This document shows, in pieces, positions 1 through 7,747 of a stretch of 64,000 bases of DNA. The stretch spans positions 1 to 64,000 of the forward strand of contig CAKZKQ010000482.1 of the NCBI GenBank assembly GCA_937123825.1, in the 5' to 3' direction. The DNA is from an uncultured Pseudomonadota bacterium. Lineage in GTDB: Bacteria; Myxococcota_A; Bradymonadia; Bradymonadales; GCA-2716585. How positions within the stretch are numbered: position 1 is the stretch's first letter; each line of letters opens with the position of its first letter. Below the pieces are notes generated by a model. It did no database searches, had not been told where the DNA came from, and saw only the letters and a list, made by a program, of their open reading frames with translations. The translations under genes and the position numbers were made by a program.

Positions 1-53
1 GAACGCCTCTTTGCTGTCCAGCGCTTGATGTTTTCGGGCAACTTCTCGCTCAT
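1..53 (-). CDS. Transposase N-terminus (partial, runs off the left edge)
   Basis: The minus strand has an ATG at 53-51 behind a consensus AGGAGG ribosome site (about 60-65). It opens a frame of 17 codons, beginning M-S-E-K-L-P-E-N-I-K-R-W-T-A-K-R-R, that runs off the window. The R-W-T-A-K-R-R start is typical of the helix-turn-helix OrfA-type subunit of IS3-like transposases, where it precedes a conserved lysine/leucine HTH. Only the first residues are visible, so family assignment rests on this short signature. The AT-rich surroundings fit an insertion sequence. Confidence 0.5.
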   Translation of the reverse strand, partial: MSEKLPENIKRWTAKRR

Positions 54-220
54 TGGAAACCTCCTGCACAACGGGCTTCTCATCCTACCACGCCCGTTGG
101 CTTATTGGTGGCTTCACTTCTCTAGGGGGCACTATAGGGGGGTGAAAATCCTACCAAAGTTTTAGTTCAGGCCCTACGGTGCCACACCCTACAGCGGTGC
201 CAATCTACAAGCGACCCGTT
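54..220. mobile_element. Probable end of the insertion sequence
   Basis: This is non-coding DNA between the transposase start and the first complete gene. Near 179-205 the stretch GGTGCCACACCCTACAGCGG carries repeated GGTGCCA and CCCTAC words that could be a terminal inverted repeat; on the minus strand it begins TGTAGGGTGTGGCACC. The other end of the element is outside the window, so the exact terminus and target duplication cannot be confirmed. Confidence 0.3.
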
Positions 221-853
221 CTAATCAGTGCATACACCATGGTATACATCGTTCCAGAATTGTTCTGTTCTGCGTGGGAAATTAGTACATTCTTCAGGGG
301 CTGAAGCTATACGACTTGCTTCCTCTCTGAGTTCCCTAATTGTATTGGGTAGGACTTGTTCTTCCTCATTTCTAAGCTGTTCAAAACCTTCGTCTCGAAT
401 AAAGCTTTCTCGGATGATGGGCATCGAGCTAATTAGTTGATATCTGTTTTCGAATTTATGTAGCTGGATAAGTGAAATCTCTTCCGGTGTGTTGAAATGC
501 CTTCCAAATGTAATGGAGTTTAGGGTTGTTTCACTTGGAAGTCTTTCACCGGCAATATGTTCTAGGACTCGAACCCTAACTGAAGATCTTGCAACAATAG
601 AACCACATCTTTGTTCTTCTTCGTAAGATTCCAAGTCTCCAATGTTTTCCAGTATTGCTAGAGTGCCAAGATTGCTTGCAAAGGCGCACATCGAAAGTTC
701 CAGGTCATCTCCACATCCATCTTCAGGACATTCATCTACTCCACTGCGGGACACTATGTATTCAAAATTCATGTCTTCAATGTTGGTTTGAATGTCTTTA
801 TTTGTGCAGGATGATGACAGGATGGTTACAGTCAGAATAATAAATGATCGCAT
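221..853 (-). CDS. Putative lipoprotein of unknown function, AT-rich
   Basis: A 210-residue protein with a short hydrophobic leader (residues 4-12) and Cys16 in a lipobox-like S-S-S-C, so probably exported and lipidated. I do not recognise the mature part. It is acidic, with Cys residues at about 42, 47, 56, 82, 188 and 208 that could form disulfides in the periplasm or at the surface. Base composition is clearly lower in GC than the rest of the window and the gene lies beside an IS end, suggesting recent acquisition. No good partner gene is adjacent. The start is the only ATG that gives a leader peptide. Confidence 0.65.
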   Translation of the reverse strand: MRSFIILTVTILSSSCTNKDIQTNIEDMNFEYIVSRSGVDECPEDGCGDDLELSMCAFASNLGTLAILENIGDLESYEEEQRCGSIVARSSVRVRVLEHIAGERLPSETTLNSITFGRHFNTPEEISLIQLHKFENRYQLISSMPIIRESFIRDEGFEQLRNEEEQVLPNTIRELREEASRIASAPEECTNFPRRTEQFWNDVYHGVCTD

Positions 854-1204
854 TTGTGTTTTATCTCTTAAGGTTATTTAGGTTGGCGCTTTCTAAGTCA
901 GTTTTGATGGTGTTGGGTTGCTGGTTTTTTTTGTGTGTCAAGCATTGAAATCAAGAAAGACGATGGGTTGATTTTGAATTTTGCTATGGTTTTCTGCTCA
1001 ATAGTTCATGCACGCCTTTGGTTTTAGGCTCCTCACCAACCATGAGGCCTCCATCGTGGATAAGATGCTTGGCTCTTGGTTTGTGACAGAATCATCCACA
1101 CACAGCGGATGATTCGGTGAATGGCTGAATCATTATGGTCGTTGGCAAGTCAACGTTATCTGTTGCGAGTTATTGTTGTCTTGTTGATTCGTTGATGGAA
1201 GAGA
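854..1204. other. Intergenic stretch, no gene seen; one hairpin
   Basis: About 350 bases with stops in all frames and intermediate base composition. The only clear structure is an 8-bp perfect hairpin, AATCATCC (1090-1097) with GGATGATT (1107-1114) around a 9-base loop, followed by a third copy of the half-site (GAATCATT, about 1128-1134). It may be a terminator or operator remnant. Confidence 0.4.
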
Positions 1205-2131
1205 CTACATCAACGGGGTGTTGTTGAGCGCCTGCCACTGGCCGCGGTGGACGTGGCACGCCTCCATGGACTCGATGACCACAGAGGCGGTGGGGCGTTT
1301 GACCTTGGGGGTGGGGTTTTGCAGCAGGTTCAGGGGGTGCTCGTAGGCACAAAAGAGATCCCAGAGGGCGGTCTCGGTGTCGGCGTCGAGGGCCTGGGTG
1401 GGCAATGCCAGGCGGTGACGGGCCAGACGGCGGTCCATGGGGCGGGCCAGCGGCGCGGTGGGGTCGTCGAGCAGCTCCCACAGCGGTTGGTTGTCGGTGT
1501 CCTGGGGCCTGACGCGGCCTTGAATGAGGGCCAGGAGGCCCGATTTGAGTTGGGCGTGGGTGCGGTGGGCCTGGGCCAGGTTTTGAGGGCCGCATTGGGC
1601 GATGAACTGGTGCCAGGCATCCTGGGTCACGGCGGATTCAACGCTCCCCAGCGTCTCCAGCCAGCTTTGGAAATGGCGAGAGGGCATCATGGCCTCGGCG
1701 GCCGAGAGTTGGCCCAAGGTGGCCAGCGGATGCATCAGGACGCTGTCGGCGCCGATGGCCAGCAAGGTGGCCAGGCCTGTGCCCTGGCTGGGGATGATGA
1801 CCGAGACTTCGCGGGCATGTTCGCGGCACAACGCCATCCATTGCAGTGCCAGCTCAAGGTCCTGGAGTTGGCCAGGACGCGTGCCAAATAGGACCAGATC
1901 AAGGCGGCGATGGGTCTGACGGTGGGCGGAGCGCAGGTGCTCAAAGACATAGCGCAGGACGTCCTGCGGGGCTTGCTGGCGCTCGATGTAGACCAGCACT
2001 TTGCTCTCGCGCAGGGCTTCGAGGCGCTTGATGTGGTTTTTGCGGGTCTGACTGAAGGCAAAGGGCTCTTCGGCGGGCCGCGTGGAGCGGCTGGGGAGCC
2101 ATTGGTCGGGTGCAGAGAGGGTCTTTTTCAT
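1205..2131 (-). CDS. SDH-type (Clp-fold) serine proteinase homologue, probably inactive
   Basis: A 308-residue cytoplasmic protein without signal peptide. Residues 77-143 read like the serine-dehydrogenase-proteinase family (SDH, PF01972, Clp/crotonase fold): L-D-L-V-L, then V-I-I-P at 111-114, A-I-G-A-D at 125-129 and H-P-L-A-T-L-G-Q-L at 134-142, matching the usual IVP..KSAGTLIALGADEIVMGP..ELGP order. By this alignment the nucleophile Ser of the K-S-A-G-T motif is replaced by Gly119 (Q-G-T-G-L-A-T at 116-122), and the T-P-G-G oxyanion segment is also altered. It is therefore likely a non-catalytic relative. It is transcribed divergently from the membrane-protein gene at 2316, with 184 bases between for promoters. 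Fold assignment is by eye and moderately sure. Confidence 0.6.
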   Translation of the reverse strand: MKKTLSAPDQWLPSRSTRPAEEPFAFSQTRKNHIKRLEALRESKVLVYIERQQAPQDVLRYVFEHLRSAHRQTHRRLDLVLFGTRPGQLQDLELALQWMALCREHAREVSVIIPSQGTGLATLLAIGADSVLMHPLATLGQLSAAEAMMPSRHFQSWLETLGSVESAVTQDAWHQFIAQCGPQNLAQAHRTHAQLKSGLLALIQGRVRPQDTDNQPLWELLDDPTAPLARPMDRRLARHRLALPTQALDADTETALWDLFCAYEHPLNLLQNPTPKVKRPTASVVIESMEACHVHRGQWQALNNTPLM

Positions 2132-2315
2132 GCTCGCGCGCCATCCTTGGTGCGTCGCGGCGCCTTAAAGGGCGCCGTCGTGGTCTTTTGCGCGACAATC
2201 CTCCAAACCTCGGACGATCCATGTCGGGTTGGTGGTTGTCGGTATGAATCTGTGGAATGATCATGGCACGAAGACCAGGATCTGGCAAAGGGCCAGCGCC
2301 ACCCAGGAGGACCCA

Positions 2316-2951
2316 ATGAGTCAGCAGAGCACCAGACTCGATGAAGGCAGCAGGCGGCCAAAGCTCCCCAACAGCGTCATGTTGGCCGTCAGCGGCCTGT
2401 GTCTGTTGCTGACGTTGCCCTGTCTGGGCTTTCTAGAGTTGTCCTACGTCTTTGATGGCCGTGGCAGCCTGCCGCGCCTGGTGTGGCTTGTGGGCGTGCT
2501 GGTGGTCATTGCTGGGGCGTGGGGGGCGTGGCGTTTTCGTCAGGGAATCCGGGCGCAGGCTTCGGCCTGGGCTGCGCTGCTGGGCGTGCCGTTGTGGGTG
2601 CTGGGCGTGCCGTTGGTGGTGACGTTGGTGACGCCGCTCTTGTGGGAGATCGAGTGCAAGCACATGGAGAACAACACGGCGTGCCTGGTCCTGCTTGGCG
2701 AAGACCGAGGGGAGCTGCCGTGTGAGTTCTCGTTGGAGGTGTGCCAGCGGGTGCCTGGGGACGAGGGGTGCAGCACGGCGCTGGGCCAGTTGCCGCAGCG
2801 GTGCGAGGGCCAGCGAGGGCCGATTTGCGAGTTGTGGTGGGAGAAGTCAGCGCGCCTGCTTTGCGAAGAAGACGAGGACGGCACGGGGTGCAGCCACTAC
2901 ATCGACCACTGCGATCCGACGGTGCATAGGTCGGCGAGGGTCACTGAGTGA
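2316..2951 (+). CDS. Membrane protein with Cys-rich exported tail, unknown function
   Basis: Start chosen at ATG 2316 because AGGAGG lies at 2305-2310; longer in-frame starts have no ribosome site. The 211-residue product has three hydrophobic segments (about residues 20-41, 53-72 and 83-110). A C-terminal domain of about 100 residues follows, with many cysteines (at least ten), which would be disulfide-bonded if periplasmic. No family is recognised. Its 3' end overlaps the 3' end of pal by 11 bases, convergently. Confidence 0.65.
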   Translation: MSQQSTRLDEGSRRPKLPNSVMLAVSGLCLLLTLPCLGFLELSYVFDGRGSLPRLVWLVGVLVVIAGAWGAWRFRQGIRAQASAWAALLGVPLWVLGVPLVVTLVTPLLWEIECKHMENNTACLVLLGEDRGELPCEFSLEVCQRVPGDEGCSTALGQLPQRCEGQRGPICELWWEKSARLLCEEDEDGTGCSHYIDHCDPTVHRSARVTE

Positions 2952-3645
2952 CGGCAAACTCGGCGCGGCGGTTTTTGTCGTGCGAGGTGTCGCTGTTGCC
3001 GACCACGGCGGGCATCTCGGAGCCGTAGGAGACGGTTTTGAGCCTTGAGCCGTCGATGCCAAGCTGCACCAGGTATTTGCGCACGGTCTGCGCGCGGCGC
3101 TCGCCCAGGGAGATGTTGAACTCGGTGGTGCCGCGCTCGTCGCAGTGGCCCTCGATGGTGATTTGAGCGCCGGGGTTGCGGCGCATCCACTCGGCGTTCT
3201 TTTGCAGGACCTTCTGGGTGGGCTCGGTCAGGACGGACTCGTTGTAGTCGAAGTAGACGGCGGCGAGCCGGCCATTTTTAAGCAGCGAGTCGATGTCGTC
3301 GGGGGTTTTCTCGACGACGACGGGCTTGTTTTTAGCGTCCTGGCAGTCTTTCCAGCGGTCTTCGCCGGTCTTGCGGGCGCGGTCGGCCAGACTCTTGGCG
3401 GCCTTGGCTTTGGCCTCGGCTTTGTCGTACTCGCCTTTTTCCACCAGGCGCTTGGCCTCGGCCAGCATCTCCTCGGCTTCTTTGAACTCTTCTTCGGCGC
3501 ACTCAGAGACGACGACGGCCTCGCGCAGGGCCTTTTCGGCGTCGGCCAGGGCCTTTTCGGGGGGCTTGGCGCATCCGACCAGGGTCATCAGGCAGACCAG
3601 TGCCATGAGGGTCGCGGTGGCCAGGCGTTGGGCGAGGATGGTCAT
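2941..3645 (-). CDS. pal: Peptidoglycan-associated lipoprotein Pal
   Basis: A 234-residue outer-membrane lipoprotein that tethers the outer membrane to peptidoglycan and works with TolB. Signal peptide with lipobox L-V-G-C (Cys25). Residues about 35-105 form a charged Ala/Glu/Lys-rich helical segment, longer than in E. coli Pal and resembling a DUF4398-type coiled coil. Residues about 118-234 are an OmpA-like peptidoglycan-binding domain with Y-F-D-Y, G-H-C-D-E-R-G-T and the N-x-x-L-G-x-R-R-A segment, including the diaminopimelate-binding Asp and Arg. It is the last gene of the tol cluster, 37 bases after tolB. Confidence 0.95.
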   Translation of the reverse strand: MTILAQRLATATLMALVCLMTLVGCAKPPEKALADAEKALREAVVVSECAEEEFKEAEEMLAEAKRLVEKGEYDKAEAKAKAAKSLADRARKTGEDRWKDCQDAKNKPVVVEKTPDDIDSLLKNGRLAAVYFDYNESVLTEPTQKVLQKNAEWMRRNPGAQITIEGHCDERGTTEFNISLGERRAQTVRKYLVQLGIDGSRLKTVSYGSEMPAVVGNSDTSHDKNRRAEFAVTQ

Positions 3646-3682
3646 GGTGTGGTGGGCTCCTATCTGTGTCCGGTCCGTGCGG

Positions 3683-5068
3683 TCAGCGTCCGCCCCAGCT
3701 GGGGGTGCTGAAACCGCCGCCCTGGCGAGTGATCATGTTCTGGGATTGGCCATCGGCGGTCATGATGTAGATGCGCGACCCGGCGCCGCCCCGGCTGGAG
3801 ATGAAGACAATGTAATTGCCGTCGGGGGAGTAGCTGGGCTCTTCGTTGGAGCCCTGGTTCTGGGTCAGGCGCGTGATCTGGCCTTCGAGGTCCACGGTGA
3901 AGATGTCGAACTGGTTGCGCTCGTCGCGGCCGCAGAAGGCGATCTCGTTGCCTTTGGGGGACCAGTCGGGGGTGGTGTTGTAGCGGCCCTGGAAGGTCAG
4001 GCGGCGTTGGTCGGAGCCATCGGCGTTCATGACGTAGATCTGGGGGGTGCCGGAGCGGTCGGAGACAAAGGCAATCTTCTTGCAGTCGGGGCTCCAGGAG
4101 GGGCTGGTGTCGATGCCCCAGTGATCGGTCAGGCGCTTTTGGATCTTCCCGGTGGTGGGGTGGATGAGGTAGATGTCGGCGTTGCTGCCGCCCTGCGAGA
4201 GGGTCAGCGCCAGCTTGCCTCGGCAGTATGAGGCCCCGGAGTTCTGGCCGGGTTTGGAGGACACAAGGGTCTCTTTGCCGCCCTTCCAGAGGTAGAGGTC
4301 GGGGTTGCCGCGCTTGTAGCTGGTGTAGTAGATGCCGCCGCCGGCGCCAAAGGAGGGCAGGACGTTGATGCCCTTGTTGTCGGTGATTTTGCGCAGCCCG
4401 GCGCCATCGACGTCCATGACGTAGATGTGCTTTTCACCGGCGCGCGTTCGCGTGGCGAAGGTGATGCGGGTGCCAAAGATGCCACGGTTGCCGGTGTAGA
4501 ACTCGATGATGGCGTTGGCAAAGGCGTGGACTTCGTTGCGCAGGTCGGCGCGGTTGACGGCCGAGGGGGTCCAGTTGAGCTTGGCTTGGATGCCGCGCTC
4601 GACCAGGAAGAGGCGCATGTCCATCTTGACCTGACCGCCAGCTTCTTTGTAGGCGCCCTTGACCAGCCCCGAGGCGCCGACGTTGTACCAGTTCTCGAAG
4701 TTGATCGTGGAGGGGCTCATGCCGTCGGAGCCGATGTCAAAGAAGAAGCTGTCGTTGGGCAGGATCGTGAAGTAGCCGCTGAGCTGGAGGTCCCGGCGCA
4801 GGGTGGTCATGATCTCGCGGGCGACTTCGGCGTCGCCGCCGCCCATGGCGCGGATCGGGGGCAGGGCGATGGGGATCAGGGTGCGGCGCACGGCGCCGCG
4901 GATGTCGACGGTGATGTCGCCTTCACCCACACCGTCGCCCTCTTGCGTGTGCACCGGCGAGAACCACAGCGCGGCGCCCAGCACGGCCATCATCGCGCCC
5001 AACACCAGCGCGCCAAGCCGCTGACGCAGCGTTCTATTTTGATTTCGGGCCATTTTATCTTGCTTCAT
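3683..5068 (-). CDS. tolB: Tol-Pal system periplasmic beta-propeller TolB
   Basis: Start placed at the ATG giving M-K-Q-D-K-M, preceded by GTGAGGG; a second ATG five codons in (5053) is possible and an upstream extension is unlikely. The 461-residue protein has a signal peptide, an N-terminal TolB domain (D-I-R-G-A ... I-P-I-A-L-P-P, about residues 50-160) and a C-terminal six-bladed propeller built of PD40 repeats. Examples of the repeats are S-P-S-W-S-P-D, T-P-D-W-S-P-K and E-P-S-Y-S-P-D, followed by I-Y-V-M-N-A-D-G-style strands. It links Pal in the outer membrane to TolA in the inner membrane. A terminator-like hairpin separates it from tolA. Confidence 0.95.
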   Translation of the reverse strand: MKQDKMARNQNRTLRQRLGALVLGAMMAVLGAALWFSPVHTQEGDGVGEGDITVDIRGAVRRTLIPIALPPIRAMGGGDAEVAREIMTTLRRDLQLSGYFTILPNDSFFFDIGSDGMSPSTINFENWYNVGASGLVKGAYKEAGGQVKMDMRLFLVERGIQAKLNWTPSAVNRADLRNEVHAFANAIIEFYTGNRGIFGTRITFATRTRAGEKHIYVMDVDGAGLRKITDNKGINVLPSFGAGGGIYYTSYKRGNPDLYLWKGGKETLVSSKPGQNSGASYCRGKLALTLSQGGSNADIYLIHPTTGKIQKRLTDHWGIDTSPSWSPDCKKIAFVSDRSGTPQIYVMNADGSDQRRLTFQGRYNTTPDWSPKGNEIAFCGRDERNQFDIFTVDLEGQITRLTQNQGSNEEPSYSPDGNYIVFISSRGGAGSRIYIMTADGQSQNMITRQGGGFSTPSWGGR

Positions 5069-5376
5069 TTCATCAACCCTCACCCTTGAGGTCTTGGGGC
5101 CACCGCAGCGGCTCACCGCGCCACCCTTCCTGGCTTCAACTGACGTTGGTGCAACCGCAGGCAGCCTTCCTGGTGCCTGACCTGGATCAGAACGCCGTAG
5201 ACATCCGACATGTATTCCTCCAAGCGCACACCCACCGTCAAGGCCGGAGGATAACCTACACGCCTTTGCTGTGAAAGATTCTGTGGGGGAAGGTGTGCAA
5301 AAGAGGCCTCAAAAGGCCTCAAAAATGGGTTTGGCGGTGCTTTGAGCGGTCTGAGTGGCCCGGTTTGGCCTTGATT
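5069..5376 (-). other. tolA-tolB spacer with a possible short leader ORF
   Basis: A 308-base gap inside an otherwise tight tol cluster. It contains a terminator hairpin close to tolA (5299-5320). Further on is a 32-codon minus-strand ORF at 5211-5113 with a perfect GGAGG ribosome site about five bases before its ATG. The ORF product matches nothing I know. It may be a leader peptide or chance; a separate tolB promoter could lie here. Confidence 0.35.
5299..5320 (-). terminator. Intrinsic terminator or attenuator after tolA
   Basis: On the minus strand GAGGCCT-TTTG-AGGCCTC makes a perfect 7-bp stem with a 4-base loop, directly followed by TTTT. It lies 57 bases beyond the tolA stop, between tolA and tolB, so it could split the cluster into tolQRA and tolB-pal transcripts. 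Confidence 0.6.
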
Positions 5377-6222
5377 TCAGCGCACGACGTTGCGCCAGCC
5401 GGTCAGCGTGACGCCTCGGCTGACGACTTTGCTGCGCAGCGAGGCGTCTTCGGGCATGGGCAGCTTGCCGCCGCCGTAAGCGGGCATGAAGGATTTGACG
5501 GCGCGCTCGATGGTGGAGTCAAAGTGCGCGTCGCCGCTGCGGCGAGCAAAGCTGAAGCTGACGATGTAGCCCTCGGCGCTGATGCGGATGCGCACGGCGG
5601 TGCGGCCGGCGAGCTCTTTGAGCTTCTCTTCGCCCAGCGAGCGCGGGATCTGCCAGCGGCGCACCACGGCGGCGTTGACCTTGGCGTTCCAGGTCCGCAT
5701 GAGGTTGGCGGCGGCGGCGTCCGAGATGGTGCCTTCCGGCACGCCCTCCTTGTGGCCTTTGGGCAGGTCTTTGCTGACGGGGCGGTTGGGATCGTGATCG
5801 AACTCGTCCAGGAGGTTGTTGCGCTTTTCTTCTTTGGGCTTCTTCTGGACGCGCTGGGCTTTTTTGTCCTTCTCGGGCTTCTTCTCGGCGATGGTGTCCT
5901 TGGGTTTTTGGTCGGGCACGACCACGTCTTCCTCCTCAACCTTGGGGGGAGGGTTGGTAAGACGAGGCAGCTCATCTTCGGGGCGCTCTTCGCCAAGGCG
6001 CACGAGGTCCACGGGGGTGAAGGGCGCCAGTTGCTCTTCGGTCTTGGCCTCGATGGCCTGCGAGCCGGTGATGGTGCCGATCATGATGGCGATGAAGATC
6101 GCCATGTGGACCGCCAGGGAGACCACCATGCCCTGGACCATCTGGGTGTTGGAGGCGGTGCGGGTGGATTTGGGGTTGTGAAAGCCGCTTGTGGGGCTTT
6201 GCTGGGGTTCTATTTCGGACAT
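5377..6222 (-). CDS. tolA: TolA/TonB-type energy-transducing protein
   Basis: A 281-residue protein with a short cytoplasmic N-terminus, one membrane helix (about residues 31-53), a Pro/Lys/Glu-rich periplasmic spacer (about 75-145) and a C-terminal globular TolA/TonB-type domain. In that domain, W-N-A-K-V-N-A-A-V-V-R-R-W and V-R-I-R-I-S-A-E-G-Y-I are the recognisable strands. TolA spans the periplasm to pull on Pal/TolB using TolQR proton flow. The spacer is much shorter than the long Ala-rich helix of enteric TolA, so a TonB-like annotation is also possible; position after tolQ-tolR and before tolB-pal favours TolA. Confidence 0.85.
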   Translation of the reverse strand: MSEIEPQQSPTSGFHNPKSTRTASNTQMVQGMVVSLAVHMAIFIAIMIGTITGSQAIEAKTEEQLAPFTPVDLVRLGEERPEDELPRLTNPPPKVEEEDVVVPDQKPKDTIAEKKPEKDKKAQRVQKKPKEEKRNNLLDEFDHDPNRPVSKDLPKGHKEGVPEGTISDAAAANLMRTWNAKVNAAVVRRWQIPRSLGEEKLKELAGRTAVRIRISAEGYIVSFSFARRSGDAHFDSTIERAVKSFMPAYGGGKLPMPEDASLRSKVVSRGVTLTGWRNVVR

Positions 6223-6291
6223 GGCGGGGCTACCTCGCGCGTGCTGAAGTGTCGGTAGAAGCGCTGGGGCATGGGAGCAGAGGCGCTGCCT

Positions 6292-6819
6292 CTACTTCTT
6301 GCCCTTCTTCTTGCCGCCGCTGGACTCGGCGTACTCGGGGTTGGTGACCATCCCCACGTTGTTAACGCCCGCCTTCTTGATTCGGTTCATTGATCCGACC
6401 ACAAAACCATAGGGGATCTCGGTGTCGGCCAGGATGTAGAGGGTTTTTTCGTCCTTGAGGCGCTGGTTGTTGCCCAGCTTGGTCTCAAGTTCAACGAAAC
6501 ACGCCTCGTAGCGATCCTTCTCGGACTTGCCAAGCGCCCCCGAGCAGTCCGTGATCACCGCCTCGCCCAGCGTCACGACCAGTTTGCGGTCGATCTTCAG
6601 GATCAGCTTGTCGGTGTTTTGCAGGTCGACCACATTTGGGTTGTCCTTGGTCACCGGCAGATCGACGTCCACCTCGCGCTGTTCGGCCTGCTCTTCCTTT
6701 TTGATCAACGGTGTGGCGACCATGAAGATGATCAGCAACACCAACATGACGTCGACCAGGGGGGTGACGTTGATCTCGGAGAGTGTCGTGCGGTCTCCGC
6801 CGCCTGAGCTCATGCCCAT
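6292..6819 (-). CDS. tolR: Proton-channel subunit TolR (ExbD family)
   Basis: A 175-residue ExbD/TolR protein. The N-terminus has I-N-V-T-P-L-V-D-V-M and one membrane helix (about 20-39) holding the conserved proton-path Asp23, followed by a periplasmic domain. An insertion of about 40 residues around 80-125 (with two Cys) makes it longer than E. coli TolR (about 142). The tail ends in Gly/Lys repeats. It is 22 bases after tolQ, so the two are surely co-transcribed and form the TolQ-TolR motor. Confidence 0.93.
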   Translation of the reverse strand: MGMSSGGGDRTTLSEINVTPLVDVMLVLLIIFMVATPLIKKEEQAEQREVDVDLPVTKDNPNVVDLQNTDKLILKIDRKLVVTLGEAVITDCSGALGKSEKDRYEACFVELETKLGNNQRLKDEKTLYILADTEIPYGFVVGSMNRIKKAGVNNVGMVTNPEYAESSGGKKKGKK

Positions 6820-6841
6820 CGCTTGCTGCCTCCGCGTTGGT

Positions 6842-7576
6842 TCACTTCAGGAAGTGCCGCTTGACGATGTTGAGGAAGTCCGCCGAGAAGTTCTCCATCT
6901 CATGGGTCTGAATTTTGATCCGGTTGACGAAGAAGTTGTAGGCGATGACCGCCGGGATGGCCGCAAAGAGGCCGATGGCCGTCGCGATGAGCGCCTCTGC
7001 GATGGGACCGGCCACGACCGCCAGCGAGACTTCGCCGCCTTGTGTGAGCTGGTTGATGTTCACAAAGGCGTTCATGATGCCCCAGACCGTACCAAAGAGG
7101 CCGACGAAGGGCGCCGTGGAGCCGATGGTGGCCAAAAAGGGCACTAGGGACTCCATCTGGGTGACTTCCTCGGTGATGGCGCGGCGCAGGGCGCGCTCGA
7201 CGTTCTCAAGGCCGCCCAGAGCCGCGCTCATGGTCTTGTTGGCGTCTTCCTGGCTCTTGAGCTTGGTCAACTCAATGTAGCCGGCGCGAAAAACCTGGCT
7301 GACGGGGCTGCGTTTGAAGCGCTGTGAGGACTGGTAGATCGAGTCCAGGCGCTTGGACTGCCAGAACGTCTCCAAGAAGTCGTCCGACTCCGACTTGGCT
7401 CGCCGCAGGTAGAACCATTTGTTGCCGATGATGTACCAGCTGATGATCGAAAAGAGGATCAAGAGCGCCAGCGTGCCGAGCACCACGCCGCTGGCGTCCA
7501 TCATCAGTTCCACGATCCCTTTCTGCTCGGCGCCTTCGGCGGCCGTCACCAGGTGCACAAAAAGAATGTCGCCCAT
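6842..7576 (-). CDS. tolQ: Proton-channel subunit TolQ (ExbB/MotA family)
   Basis: A 244-residue inner-membrane protein with three membrane helices (about 29-52, 140-163, 177-200) and the MotA/TolQ/ExbB signature. This includes the A-T-I-G-S-T-A-P-F-V-G-L-F-G-T-V-W-G-I-M segment and A-L-I-A-T-A-I-G-L-F-A-A-I-P-A-V. It forms the proton channel with TolR. A good ribosome site (AAGGAAG) precedes ATG 7576. As first gene of the tol cluster it carries the upstream regulatory region with a 14-bp tandem repeat. Confidence 0.95.
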   Translation of the reverse strand: MGDILFVHLVTAAEGAEQKGIVELMMDASGVVLGTLALLILFSIISWYIIGNKWFYLRRAKSESDDFLETFWQSKRLDSIYQSSQRFKRSPVSQVFRAGYIELTKLKSQEDANKTMSAALGGLENVERALRRAITEEVTQMESLVPFLATIGSTAPFVGLFGTVWGIMNAFVNINQLTQGGEVSLAVVAGPIAEALIATAIGLFAAIPAVIAYNFFVNRIKIQTHEMENFSADFLNIVKRHFLK

Positions 7577-7747
7577 GGTCTTCCTTAACTCGGTTCCCTA
7601 TTTGATCAAAGCGCACGCGCTCACTGCCGTACTTGAAACAATATACTTGAAACAATACGTGACCGGAAAGATCACAGACTACGGCCACGGCGTCAACCGC
7701 CTGCGCGCATCAGCCACCCCATCGGACCTGTCATCGTGTACGGACGA
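7577..7747 (-). promoter_or_regulatory. tol operon upstream region with a 14-bp tandem repeat
   Basis: Between the sigma-54 activator gene and tolQ. An exact head-to-tail duplication of TACTTGAAACAATA lies at 7630-7643 and 7644-7657. Read on the minus strand the second unit contributes a TATATT that could be a -10 element. The repeat spacing of 14 bases and its position 54 bases before the tolQ start suggest a promoter with a tandem protein-binding site. No exact -35 is clear. Confidence 0.45.
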
